Source: Chloroflexota bacterium
GTDB lineage: Bacteria > Chloroflexota > Limnocylindria > QHBO01
NCBI GenBank assembly: GCA_003243965.1
Contig: QHBO01000017.1
Span: forward strand, 1-64,000
Direction of reading: 5' to 3'
DNA length: 64,000 bases
In this document: piece by piece, positions 26,185 through 34,257 of the stretch
Numbering within the stretch: position 1 is the stretch's first letter
Layout: each line of letters begins with the position of its first letter
Position numbers and translations under genes: made by a program
The notes under the pieces: model-generated
Told to the model about the DNA's origin: nothing
Database searches by the model: none
Seen by the model: only the letters and a program-made list of their open reading frames with translations

Positions 26185-27030
26185 CTAGCACGTTGCACAG
26201 CTCGAGAGATGCCCGGTGCCGCACCCGACGCAGTAGTCCGCGTAGCAGATGCCACAGCAGAAGATGTTGAAGTAGGCGCACTCCTGATAGCTGCCGTATG
26301 GACCGTAGCAGGTCCGGCACTTGAGGCGGTAGCAGCTGCTGCAGCTCGTGTTGTTAACGCAGCGACAGCATCCACAGATCTGCCAGACGCTTCTGCAAAC
26401 CCACGCACCGCACGTGTCGGCCAGCGCGGGTGTGATGCGCAGGAACGGAACCAGCAGTATCCCGAGGGCGAGTGTCCCAGCTTGTAGGAGGAACCCACGC
26501 CGTGATTCGAAGCTCGTCGTTTGACCGCGTGCGATCCGTGCGCTGGGCACGGTGATCAGGCCGAGGGCAATGCTGCCCGCCACTGCGGCGAGCAGAGCAG
26601 CCTCGACAACGAAGGTGGCGGGAACGCCCGCAACCGTCAGGTGGTGCGCCGCGATGAGGACCGTCAGCGCGGCGATCGGAGCCAAGTACACAAACCGGCG
26701 AGCAGCGCCCAGCCTGCGAAGCGGGTCGAATCCCCCGAGGCAGCCGCATGATTGCGAACCGCGCGCCATCGAGAGCACGTGGTACGCACCAGCTGCGGTG
26801 ACCCAGACGAACGCCGCGGCGATCCCCTCCGTTGGGGTCAGAAGCAAGCCGACGGCGACAACCAACTCGCTCAGGAGGGTGAGTGCAGCAGCGAAATATG
26901 CCCGCTGGACGCCAAGCCCGAGCGTCCGAGCATATTCAATGGCTAGCCCACGCGGTCGCAGCAACTTGAGTATGGCCGCCAGGACAAACAGCGCGGCCAA
27001 ACCAGCGCGAAGATCGAACCAGACGGACAC
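26185..27030 (-). CDS. MauE/DoxX-like membrane protein fused to an internal Tat signal and Cys-rich domain
   Basis: Residues 1-170 form a four-helix MauE-like domain with the conserved SCGCLGG motif. Then comes a twin-arginine signal-like stretch (SRRGFLLQAGTLALG, ending TPALA) and a C-terminal domain of about 76 residues with 18 cysteines (for example CGCCRC, CCGIC). In methylamine dehydrogenase clusters, MauE and MauD are needed to mature the separate, Tat-exported, disulfide-rich light chain. Here client and helper appear fused. The Cys-rich domain is not a recognisable MauA. GTG start with GGGGGAA upstream. Confidence 0.75.
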   Translation of the reverse strand: MSVWFDLRAGLAALFVLAAILKLLRPRGLAIEYARTLGLGVQRAYFAAALTLLSELVVAVGLLLTPTEGIAAAFVWVTAAGAYHVLSMARGSQSCGCLGGFDPLRRLGAARRFVYLAPIAALTVLIAAHHLTVAGVPATFVVEAALLAAVAGSIALGLITVPSARIARGQTTSFESRRGFLLQAGTLALGILLVPFLRITPALADTCGAWVCRSVWQICGCCRCVNNTSCSSCYRLKCRTCYGPYGSYQECAYFNIFCCGICYADYCVGCGTGHLSSCATC

Positions 27031-27054
27031 GCGTTCCCCCGCAGGCCTATCGCC

Positions 27055-28779
27055 GTGACGATAGGCCCGGCGGCCGATCGGGTCAATCCCCGAAGCGCCA
27101 TAAACGTCGTCCTGATCGCGCCCTCTCGCGCACTCGGCATCAGCGGGGTAAGCACCTATCTCACCGCGCTCGGATTGCGGCTCGCGGCGTGCGGCGACCG
27201 AGTCTCTCTAGTCGAGCTGCGACCGTCCGCGATCGGCGGATCGTCGTCCCAGTCGAGCAGAGGCTTCCGACGGTGCCAGGTTGGTTACAGCAGCCCAGCC
27301 GCCGCCGAAGGGCTGGTGGATTCGCTCGTCCGGGACGGCGACGACGTGGTGGTCCACAGTCATGCGGACGCGCTCCTGCCTTTCACCAGCTCGCTCGCAC
27401 GCCGATGGCACGCCGCGCTGCTGCACACCGTGCACTATCAGGAACCGAACACGGTCCAGTTGCTGAATGAGCACCAGCCGGCCGTGATCGCGGTGAGCGA
27501 GGCCATCGCGCGGGACCTGCGCGCTGCCGGGTATCAAGGTACGATCGATGTCCTCCACCATTTCGCTGAGGACCGCTGGCTCGGTAAACGCCACCTTAGC
27601 CGCGCGGCGGCCTCGCTTCGCCAGCACGCTGAAATCTCCCCGACTGCTCCGGTCCTCCTCTTCGCTGGGCGTGCCAACTCACCGGTGAAAGGGGCCGACC
27701 TACTTGTTCGCAGTATCCCTGAGGTTCAGGATCGAGTCCCCGACGTGATATTCGCGTTCGCGGGGCCCTATTGGCTGCCGCCGGACGTGCAGAGAATCGC
27801 CGACAGCCATGCAGCCGCCGTGCGCCTGCTCGGCTTCCTTTCGCCAGTAGCGCTGCACGCGGCGTATGCGACCGCCTCAGTGGTGGCGGTGCCGTCTCGC
27901 TACGAGCCGTTCGGTCTCGTGGCTCTCGAGGCTCAGGCAATGGGTACCCCCGTGGTCGCTTCCCGCGTGGGTGGACTGCCCGAGGTCGTTCACCCAAGCC
28001 TCGGCCGGCTGCTTCCGACCGACGCGTCGGGTAGCGTCGCGCCGCGAGTCCTGGCAGACGCTCTCGGCGAGATGCTCAAGCGGCTGCGCTCGAATCCCGC
28101 TGTTAGAGAAGACCTGGTGGCCTGGATTGCGGAGAACTTCAATCCTGCGGACCACATCGCGCGGCTTGGGGCGATCTATCGACGTGAGAACCTCCGGTCG
28201 CGCCAACATCGCCGTCACATTTGGGGCGCCCCAGGTCAATTGATAAGTATGAAGGTGAGCGAGGCGCGCGCCGCAACGTGGGCAGGTGAGCAGCCTCACC
28301 ATGAGCCAGTCGTGCGATTCGATGCCGATCAGGCGGCGGCATTAGCTCGTGAGCACGCGGCCGTCTTTGCGACCTCGAGTGCTCAGCGCGATGAGATTGC
28401 CAGCGAAGCGGCCAGTCGGGCGTGGGCCGGTCGGGAGCGATTCCGCGGTGTCCACGGCAGCCTCGAATCGTGGATGTTCGGGATCGTGCGCAACGTCGCC
28501 CGCGAGATGAAGCGTCGAGAGGGCCGCGAGCAGCGCCTGTGGTCGAGCCTGTGGGGAGCGGCGAGGTTGCGAACTGAGGAGATGGAAGCCCGCGTGGTGC
28601 AGATCGAGGACGTGCGCGGCGTTTTCGCTCGCCTGCCCGCCCGAGAGCAGACGGTCCTCTACCTGCGGTACTGGAAAGACCTCTCGTACGACGAGATCAG
28701 CCGCCGGACAGGCATCCGAGCCGCCACCTGTCGACAGCTCGCACGGCGGGGCCTCATCAGGCTGGGGAGGTATCTGTAG
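27055..28779 (+). CDS. glycosyltransferase family 4 fused in frame to an ECF-type sigma-70 factor
   Basis: Residues 1-380 are a GT4 glycosyltransferase (N-terminal ISGVSTYLTALG, donor motif EPFGLVALEAQAMGTPVVA at 284-302). Residues about 399-574 are an ECF sigma factor (region 2-like SLESWMFGIVRNVAREMKRR; region 4 LPAREQTVLYLRYWKDLSYD). No stop separates them, but an in-frame ATG at 28249 (residue 399) could start the sigma factor alone. It is divergent from the MauE-Cys-rich gene by 24 bp and followed at 0 bp by an anti-sigma-like gene. Confidence 0.75.
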   Translation: MTIGPAADRVNPRSAINVVLIAPSRALGISGVSTYLTALGLRLAACGDRVSLVELRPSAIGGSSSQSSRGFRRCQVGYSSPAAAEGLVDSLVRDGDDVVVHSHADALLPFTSSLARRWHAALLHTVHYQEPNTVQLLNEHQPAVIAVSEAIARDLRAAGYQGTIDVLHHFAEDRWLGKRHLSRAAASLRQHAEISPTAPVLLFAGRANSPVKGADLLVRSIPEVQDRVPDVIFAFAGPYWLPPDVQRIADSHAAAVRLLGFLSPVALHAAYATASVVAVPSRYEPFGLVALEAQAMGTPVVASRVGGLPEVVHPSLGRLLPTDASGSVAPRVLADALGEMLKRLRSNPAVREDLVAWIAENFNPADHIARLGAIYRRENLRSRQHRRHIWGAPGQLISMKVSEARAATWAGEQPHHEPVVRFDADQAAALAREHAAVFATSSAQRDEIASEAASRAWAGRERFRGVHGSLESWMFGIVRNVAREMKRREGREQRLWSSLWGAARLRTEEMEARVVQIEDVRGVFARLPAREQTVLYLRYWKDLSYDEISRRTGIRAATCRQLARRGLIRLGRYL

Positions 28780-29523
28780 ATGAGCAATCAAGACTATCGG
28801 CGAGGGCGCAGTGCCATCGGCGCCCTGGCTGGGCGCCGCCGAATGACGTTGAATCGACGGCGTCGGTCTGGCTTCCAACTCCTCGCGGTCGCTGGCGCCG
28901 CAATCGCCACCGTGGCCATCATCGCGATCATCGCCGTGGGTTGGCTCTACGGGCCGGCGGGCGGCACGTCCATGCCCGCCGCCAACGCGGTCAGGCAGCC
29001 GCTGCCGGCCGCCGTGGCGGGCAGTAGCCAGGAGCGCCAGATCATCCCGGCGATCGAGACCCGCTACCGCGATTGGCAGGCCGCCCAGGCGGACGTGGGC
29101 TTCCCCATTCAGCAGCCGTCCGTGCTCCCGGCCGGTTACCACCTGTCAGCGCTCCAGGGATTCGCCATCAGCGCCGGCCAACCCCCTGTCGATGTGATCG
29201 CCACCTACGATGGTCCTGGCGGCGCGACGCTCGTCTTCGACCAGGCGCCGATCACCCGACCGGACCTCTTCGACTTCGAGAAGTCCATCCGCTCCCCACC
29301 GGCTGACATCGCCCGCGGGCGGCTGACGGTCAACGGGGCGCCGGCGTACTGGATGCACGGCGTTTCGACCTGGACCGACAGCGGCGAGCCGCTGGGCTGG
29401 CGATCCGACCTGCTCGTCCTCAGCTGGCTAGCGGATGGGGCCCCATACCGTTCCGAGATGCGCTTTGACGCGAGCGACCTATCGCTGGAGCAACTGACGA
29501 GCATCGCCGGATCCGTGCGATAG
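28780..29523 (+). CDS. anti-sigma-like single-pass membrane protein with DUF4367-like domain
   Basis: This 247-residue protein has a basic cytoplasmic N-terminus, one membrane helix (about 32-58) and an extracytoplasmic domain (QQPSVLPAGYHLSALQGFA, ATLVFDQAPIT) of the DUF4367/anti-sigma-sensor type. It begins immediately after the sigma-fusion stop codon (TAG-ATG), the usual sigma/anti-sigma coupling. A classic zinc anti-sigma motif is absent. The same domain occurs in the protein at 25665-26174. Confidence 0.65.
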   Translation: MSNQDYRRGRSAIGALAGRRRMTLNRRRRSGFQLLAVAGAAIATVAIIAIIAVGWLYGPAGGTSMPAANAVRQPLPAAVAGSSQERQIIPAIETRYRDWQAAQADVGFPIQQPSVLPAGYHLSALQGFAISAGQPPVDVIATYDGPGGATLVFDQAPITRPDLFDFEKSIRSPPADIARGRLTVNGAPAYWMHGVSTWTDSGEPLGWRSDLLVLSWLADGAPYRSEMRFDASDLSLEQLTSIAGSVR

Positions 29524-29565
29524 CCGCCACGGCTCCCCGGAGCGCTGCAGTCAATCGACCGGCTG

Positions 29566-29601
29566 GCAGTCTCTAGCAGTTATGCAGTCTCTAGCAGTCA
29601 T
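29566..29601 (+). repeat. 18-bp tandem duplication at the end of cassette E3
   Basis: Two copies of GCAGTCTCTAGCAGTYAT lie side by side (29566-29583 and 29584-29601) just before the conserved flank of the att copy. Confidence 0.85.
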
Positions 29602-29630
29602 AGGGTCAGATTGAGCGTGGAGAGGGTGGT

Positions 29631-29697
29631 TGGTGGGCGACACTGGACTCGAACCAGTGACCTCTTGCATGTCAAGCATTTCCGCCTGAGCGCTGTG
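29631..29697 (-). repeat. attachment-site copy: tRNA-Val 3' half plus arm
   Basis: 29631-29678 is identical to the tRNA-Val 3' half including CCA. The arm CTGAGCGCTGTG is at 29686-29697. The conserved flank (about 29602-29630) also occurs at 23280, 38530 and 51380. Confidence 0.9.
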
Positions 29698-29699
29698 CT

Positions 29700-30520
29700 A
29701 TGAGCGTGGTGGGCCGAGCGATAGCACCTCAGTTATGCGGTCACGGTTTCCGCAGGCCGGCGCCTTCGAACCGCTCGCCCGAGAGCCAGGGTTGTTATGG
29801 CGTCCCCGGCAGGTGCCGGGGACGTGCTGGCAAACATTCCGATCGTCGGCCGAGACCGGCTGGATTTGGAACCTCGGTCGGCGTGACCAGCGGCAGGTCG
29901 GGACTTTGAGGTCGGAGCTTCAAGAGGGCTCGAGACGACCTTCATGTCACACCGTGACCCGAGATCACTGTGCCGATGGGCAACCCCGCCGTCAAGGCCG
30001 GACTACAAGAAATTGGAAGTGTCTTGGGCGGGAGGAGTCGAGCCTACGATGTCCTGATCCAGCGTCAGGCGCCTTATCGCTTGGCCACTCCCCACTGTCC
30101 GAGCACGACAATCGCCGTGTGCGTGCCGCGATTCTAGCGAGTCAGGTTACCCGTCACAAATGTGGTCAGGTGACCATTGGCTGGGTCACCTGACTCGTTC
30201 GACTCCGAGCGCCCTGAGGGATTGTGTACGTTTCGCGGCCCCAGCTAGCGGGTGAGCGATCTCATTACCAGCACGGCCTCAGCGAGGAGGTGCGCGAACC
30301 TGGTCTGACCGACGGCGTGCTGACCCCGCAGGTAGCCGGCGGGTCGGCGCTGTTCAGCTGGGAGGGCGAGTCCGTCAGTGAAGGTCTTGCGGAACTGCCG
30401 CATCGCGTGTTCTCCGCCATGAGCTAGCGCGTTCCTGACAATTCTTACCCTCTCGAATGGCTGTGCTTGTGAGTCCGTGAGCGATGCGAATGGCTCGCCA
30501 CTCGCGAAGAACGCTTCCGC
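29700..30520. other. stretch without a supported gene
   Basis: Only short, compositionally poor ORFs are present. The one structured element is the 11-bp inverted repeat at 30165-30194. Confidence 0.5.
30165..30194. repeat. 11-bp perfect inverted repeat
   Basis: GTCAGGTGACC (30165-30175) and GGTCACCTGAC (30184-30194) are separated by 8 nt. No T-run follows, so an operator-type site is as likely as a terminator. Confidence 0.7.
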
Positions 30521-30779
30521 CCGGTCCCTCGTCAGTCGGTACGGCAGCCAGTCGACGTAGCGCCTTGCTAGCGGGGATCGCTTTCAGCATGATCGTGGAG
30601 ACCACCAGCTTGCGATATCGGTGTTGCTCGGGTTCACGTACAAGATCGCAGACATTGACGACCTGATCCTGAATAGCGCCGGTGTAGTTGTCGGATACGC
30701 TGGCTTTCTGCTCCTCCGAACTGCGTTCGACGAGGACCTCACGACCGAGGGAGCGATCGACACCACCGCTCCAAGCTGA
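30520..30779 (+). pseudogene. VanZ-family remnant
   Basis: One frame gives LLAGIAFSMIVETTSL; a shifted frame gives LLGFTYKIADIDDLILNSAG and VVVGYAGFLLLR. Together they resemble the last two-thirds of a VanZ-like membrane protein, including the D..DL.LN motif. The frameshift and missing N-terminus mark it as broken. Confidence 0.6.
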
Positions 30780-31212
30780 GGAGCGGTCGTCGTCCTACCG
30801 ATCGCGTCCTGCTGGCGGGAGAAACTTGACACTGGCGCAAGCGACCCTGGTCGACTGAGGTCGCGGACCGAAGGTGGTTAGTCAGAGGCCGGCCCTCGTT
30901 CGATGACCGTGCGGACGGGCATGGCTCAGTATGGCATCGGACAATGTCTCCTCGGGCGGACGGCGGGGTGGCGACAGCGGCTGGACGACGGAAACTCGAC
31001 GTGGAGCGGCAGCAGGGCATCGCTGTGAAGAGACTCGCGGGTGGATCGATGCGCACGATGTGCTGCGCGATTGGTGTACGGCTCCGTGATCGGCATCGCG
31101 GACTAAGGTGGCTCCCGGGTCCGGGCTCACTCTGTCTGACTTCGTAGCCCGTGCGGCTGACATGGTCGAACCGGCTCGCTCCCGCCGACCCCGCCTGCTG
31201 ATGGCTCTAGCT

Positions 31213-31281
31213 GTCCTTGTTCTCGGCCCAGCCGATCCTGAAGGCCTACGCCCGCAAGCACCGGACCGCGCCGCTCAAGTA
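31213..31281 (+). pseudogene. C-terminal tail of a lost gene
   Basis: A short frame ending SAQPILKAYARKHRTAPLK and a TAG at 31279-31281 is followed at once by a good terminator. This looks like the 3' end of a gene whose body is gone; the family is not recognisable. Confidence 0.35.
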
Positions 31282-31297
31282 GGGCGCGACCGCTGGA

Positions 31298-31336
31298 GGC
31301 CCGGGACGCGAATGGAGTCGCGCTTCCGGGCCTTTT
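31298..31336 (+). terminator. intrinsic terminator
   Basis: An imperfect GC-rich stem (GGCCCGG...CCGGGCC with inner CGCGA/TCGCG pairing) is followed by TTTTCC. It lies 17 bp after the lost-gene tail. Confidence 0.65.
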
Positions 31337-31419
31337 CCATACCGGTCGATAAGTGGCCGGTAAGTGGTGGTCGGCACAAGATGTTGTGGGCCAGGGCTGC
31401 GCGAACCACCACGGCTGGT

Positions 31420-31425
31420 TATCAT
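31420..31425 (+). promoter_or_regulatory. -10 element (TATCAT) of the MT-A70 gene
   Basis: TATCAT ends 7 nt before the ATG at 31433, with no ribosome binding site. Confidence 0.45.
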
Positions 31426-31432
31426 CTCGGCC

Positions 31433-31840
31433 ATGGCGATGCAGGTCCCGCTGCCGCTCTCAGACGAGGACGGCCCCCGCGCCCGGCTGATCGTGCCGGA
31501 GGCCGTTCAGGCCCCCGAGTCGCCCGCGGCTGAATTGGACCCCGCTTCCGACCTGACCGCCAGCCTCGCCGACCAGACGTTCGGGACCATTCTCGCCGAC
31601 CCGCCCTGGCGATTCGTGAACCGGACGGGCAAGGTCGCTCCCGAGCACAAGCGCCTGTCGCGCTACGAGACAATGACGCCCGGTGAGATCAAGGCGCTGC
31701 CGGTGGCCGACTTCGCGGCCGACAAGTCGCACCTCTACCTCTGGACGCCGAACGCGCTCGTGGCCGACGGGATTCCATTCACCGACGGTGAGTTAGCGTT
31801 TGTGGCCGCTTCTCTATTCCTGCCTAGCTTTGCCCCATGA
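31433..31840 (+). CDS. MT-A70-family adenine methyltransferase, C-terminally truncated
   Basis: A 135-residue ORF. After a variable N-terminus comes TFGTILADPPWRF with the DPPW catalytic motif, YETMTPGEIKALPV, and LYLWTPNALVADG, all typical of MT-A70 N6-adenine methyltransferases. Homology stops there; the last 20 residues are unrelated, so the family's C-terminal strands and helices are missing and activity is doubtful. It overlaps the PCD start by 4 nt, but PCD has its own -10 box. Confidence 0.75.
   Translation: MAMQVPLPLSDEDGPRARLIVPEAVQAPESPAAELDPASDLTASLADQTFGTILADPPWRFVNRTGKVAPEHKRLSRYETMTPGEIKALPVADFAADKSHLYLWTPNALVADGIPFTDGELAFVAASLFLPSFAP
31825..31830 (+). promoter_or_regulatory. 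-10 element (TAGCTT) of the PCD gene
   Basis: TAGCTT ends exactly 6 nt before the ATG at 31837, leaderless. Confidence 0.45.
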
Positions 31841-32157
31841 GCGAGAAGCGAACGACTGCTCGGGCATTCCACGACGCCGTCGGAGTCGAGGACTGGCGGG
31901 TCCTTTTCTCTGGCGCCCACGCCTACTTCCACGTCGGATCGTTCGCGGAAGCAGCAAGGTTTGTGGCCGCGATCGCCGAAGTTGCGGAGGTTGTGGGCCA
32001 CTTCCCCGACGTGGACGTGCGACCCGAGGGAGTCACAGTCCGGACTGCCTCCGGGGAGTACGGAGCTCTGAGCCATCGTGATGTCGAGCTGGCACGCCAG
32101 ATTTCGGCAGAAGCTCGGAAGTTGGGGAATCCGCCAGGTATCCGCCACCGGCGATAA
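31837..32157 (+). CDS. pterin-4a-carbinolamine dehydratase-like protein
   Basis: The 106-residue PCD/DCoH-fold protein has GSFAEAARFVAAIAEVAE, then VGHFPDVDVRPEGVTVRT with the conserved His-Phe-Pro-Asp core, and LSHRDVELARQIS. PCD normally has HHPD or HPD with a second catalytic His; here the first His is Gly, so dehydratase activity is uncertain. The last about 10 residues diverge where a degraded DUF4386 gene on the other strand begins. Confidence 0.75.
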   Translation: MSEKRTTARAFHDAVGVEDWRVLFSGAHAYFHVGSFAEAARFVAAIAEVAEVVGHFPDVDVRPEGVTVRTASGEYGALSHRDVELARQISAEARKLGNPPGIRHRR

Positions 32158-32385
32158 CCCCCAGAACACCGAGGAACCTGGGAAAATCTGCCGACCGGAA
32201 GACCAGCGCGCCGAGGCCGAACAGATGGAGGCCGAAGATCGCCAGGGCGATGCCGGTCCAGCCATTGTCGAATGAAGCATGTTCTGGACTGTGGCAGCCG
32301 CGTCTCCTGGGACGGCTAGGGTCTGGATGACGCCGAAGAGTGCGAATGGCGCTATGACCTGGAGGCGGTCGTCGCCATGTGACAC
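32155..32385 (-). pseudogene. DUF4386-family membrane protein remnant
   Basis: On the minus strand one frame gives APFALFGVIQTLAVPGDAAA and a shifted frame gives GLHLFGLGALVFRSADFPRF and LGVIAGGGYLADS, the end of DUF4386 proteins. A frameshift near 32270-32285 and the missing N-terminus show it is broken. Confidence 0.6.
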
Positions 32386-32492
32386 AGCGGGCGGCGGGGC
32401 TCATCCCCCGGTCCCATCGCCCGCCCATGCATCGGCGCAAAGTGGGTCGACCCGACACTAGCGCCCCCCCGCCGCGCAGCGGGAAGCTGGAG

Positions 32493-32498
32493 TAGGAT
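32493..32498 (+). promoter_or_regulatory. -10 element (TAGGAT) of the methyltransferase gene
   Basis: TAGGAT ends exactly 6 nt before the ATG at 32505, leaderless. Confidence 0.5.
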
Positions 32499-32504
32499 CC
32501 CGCG

Positions 32505-33293
32505 ATGCGGATCGACGATCCACTTCCGGACCACGTCGCGCGCAACCGTGCCTACTGGGACGGCATGGCGGACAGCTGGGTCGCGCCCGCGGAGCGGCAC
32601 TGGGTCCAGCCGGAACCGACCTGGGGCATTTGGGGTATCCCGGAGTCGGAGGTCGGCCTGCTGCCGACGCAGCTGGAGGGCCGCGACACGATCGAGATGG
32701 GCTGCGGTACCGCCTACGTCAGCTCGTGGCTGGCCAGGCGCGGCGCTAGGCCGGTGGGCATCGATAACTCGGCACGACAGCTGGAGACAGCGCGGCGACT
32801 CCAGCGGCAGCACGGTCTGGACTTCCCACTGCATCTGGGCAACGCGGAGGCCACGCCGTTCTCGGACGCCAGCTTCGACTTTGCCATCAGCGAGCACGGC
32901 GCCAGCGTCTGGTGCGACCCCTATCGATGGATCCCCGAGGCGGCACGGCTGCTGCGCCCAGGCGGCCGGCTCTCCTTCCTGATGGGCAGCCCCATCCACA
33001 TGCTCTTCGCGCCGGACGAGGACGACGTGCCGGCCGGGAAGACGCTGCTTCGACCGTACTTCGGGATGCACCGCTTCGAGTGGCCGGACGATCCGAGCGT
33101 CGAGTTCCACCTCCCCCACGGCGAGATGCTCCGGGTGCTGCGCCGCAGCGGGTTCGAGGTGCTGGACCTGATAGAGCTCCAGGCGCCTCCGGACGCCACC
33201 ACCGGCTTCGCATACGTGACGCCGGAGTGGGCACAAAGGTGGCCGTCGGAGGAAGTCTGGATCGCGCGCAAAGGTCCATCCGGCGATCGCTAG
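32505..33293 (+). CDS. class I SAM-dependent methyltransferase (Methyltransf_11)
   Basis: This 262-residue protein starts with NRAYWDGMADSWV, has the SAM loop IEMGCGTAYVSSWLARRG and the acidic GIDNS after strand 2, a motif at FDFAISEHGA, and LLRPGGRLSFL. It is a complete small-molecule-type methyltransferase; the substrate is unknown. Own leaderless promoter; no operon partner, since the next gene is a broken transporter chimera. Confidence 0.88.
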   Translation: MRIDDPLPDHVARNRAYWDGMADSWVAPAERHWVQPEPTWGIWGIPESEVGLLPTQLEGRDTIEMGCGTAYVSSWLARRGARPVGIDNSARQLETARRLQRQHGLDFPLHLGNAEATPFSDASFDFAISEHGASVWCDPYRWIPEAARLLRPGGRLSFLMGSPIHMLFAPDEDDVPAGKTLLRPYFGMHRFEWPDDPSVEFHLPHGEMLRVLRRSGFEVLDLIELQAPPDATTGFAYVTPEWAQRWPSEEVWIARKGPSGDR

Positions 33294-33348
33294 CAACCCC
33301 GCCGGGGACGTTTCGACAATAGCGTTTGTCACAGCGACAATATCGTGC

Positions 33349-34257
33349 TTGATGCCGGGAGTGAGCAAGGCGAATGCAGGGAAGGATCTGGAGGTCATCG
33401 TCTATCCCGAGGACGAGTATCAAACGAAGATCAGCACGGCGCTCGTGGCGGGCAGCCCACCGGACCTGGCCATGATCGAGAACCGCAACTGGATGAAGGT
33501 CGGCTACGTCGTCGACCTGAGCGACAAGCTCGACGAGTGGGGCGTTGGCCTCGACGACTACAGCCCGGGCGGTCTCGCGCCCGGGGCCCCGGAGAGTGAC
33601 CCGGCGGATGGGCTGTACGGCATCGGCACCTTTTTGGGCGGGTTTCCCATCGTTTACAACAAGGCCATGTTCGATGCGGCAGGCCTGGACTACCCGTCTG
33701 TCGACGATTCGATGACCTTCGCCGAATACGCCGACCTGTGCCGACAGCTCGCCCAGCCGAACCAAGACCCCACGCAGACGGTGTACGGTTGCACGATGAC
33801 GCCCGACCCGTACAACTACTACCCGATCTACGGGCCGGACGGCCACCTGCCGTTGACCGTGCCGGCCTTCACTGGCAATCCCTTCTTCATCTTCCTGCTG
33901 CGGCAGTACATGCGGACCATCCCCAAGGAGCTCGACGAGGCGGCGCGGATCGACGGAGCCGGCTTCTGGACCATCTGGCGAATCGTCCTTCCGCTCTCGG
34001 TTCCGGCGCTGGTCGTCATCGGCGTCTTCACCTTCCTCGGCGTCTGGAACGACTTCTTCGGGCCGCTGCTCTACCTCGACGACCAGAATTGGTTCACTGT
34101 CCCGCTCGCCCTTGCCCGCGAGGTGACCCGCGTCGGCACGGAGTGGAACATCGTCATGGCCGCAACCCTGGTGGCCATGCTGCCACCGCTCATCGTCTAC
34201 GCCTTCAGCCAGAACAAGCTCATGGGCGGAATCGCATCGGTCGGCATCCGTGGATGA
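33349..34257 (+). pseudogene. in-frame chimera: sugar-binding protein N-part fused to ABC permease C-part
   Basis: Residues 1-about 165 match the middle of an extracellular solute-binding protein (ALVAGSPPDLAMIENRNWM, GIGTFLGGFPIVYNKAMFDA). From about 170 the sequence is the C-terminal half of a CUT1 MalG-type permease, with the EAA loop ELDEAARIDGAGFWTIWRIV and LGVWNDFFGPLLYL. The signal peptide, the rest of both proteins and the other permease are missing. This is a deletion fusion of a former sugar ABC operon, almost certainly nonfunctional. Confidence 0.8.

Larger units (their letters stand above)
23358..29630. mobile_element. integrated cassette E3 at tRNA-Val
   Basis: The region is bounded by tRNA-Val 3'-half copies at 23310 and 29631. 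It carries G6PDH, a MauE-Cys-rich/thioredoxin cluster, and a divergent glycosyltransferase-sigma plus anti-sigma-like pair. No recombinase gene is present. Confidence 0.7.

Noticed and set aside
29735-30193. 152-codon ORF after the third att copy
   Set aside because: No coding signature, no start signal; it spans att-flanking sequence and the inverted repeat.
30739-31056. Minus-strand ORF of 105 codons
   Set aside because: Low-complexity Arg/Ser composition and antisense to the VanZ remnant.
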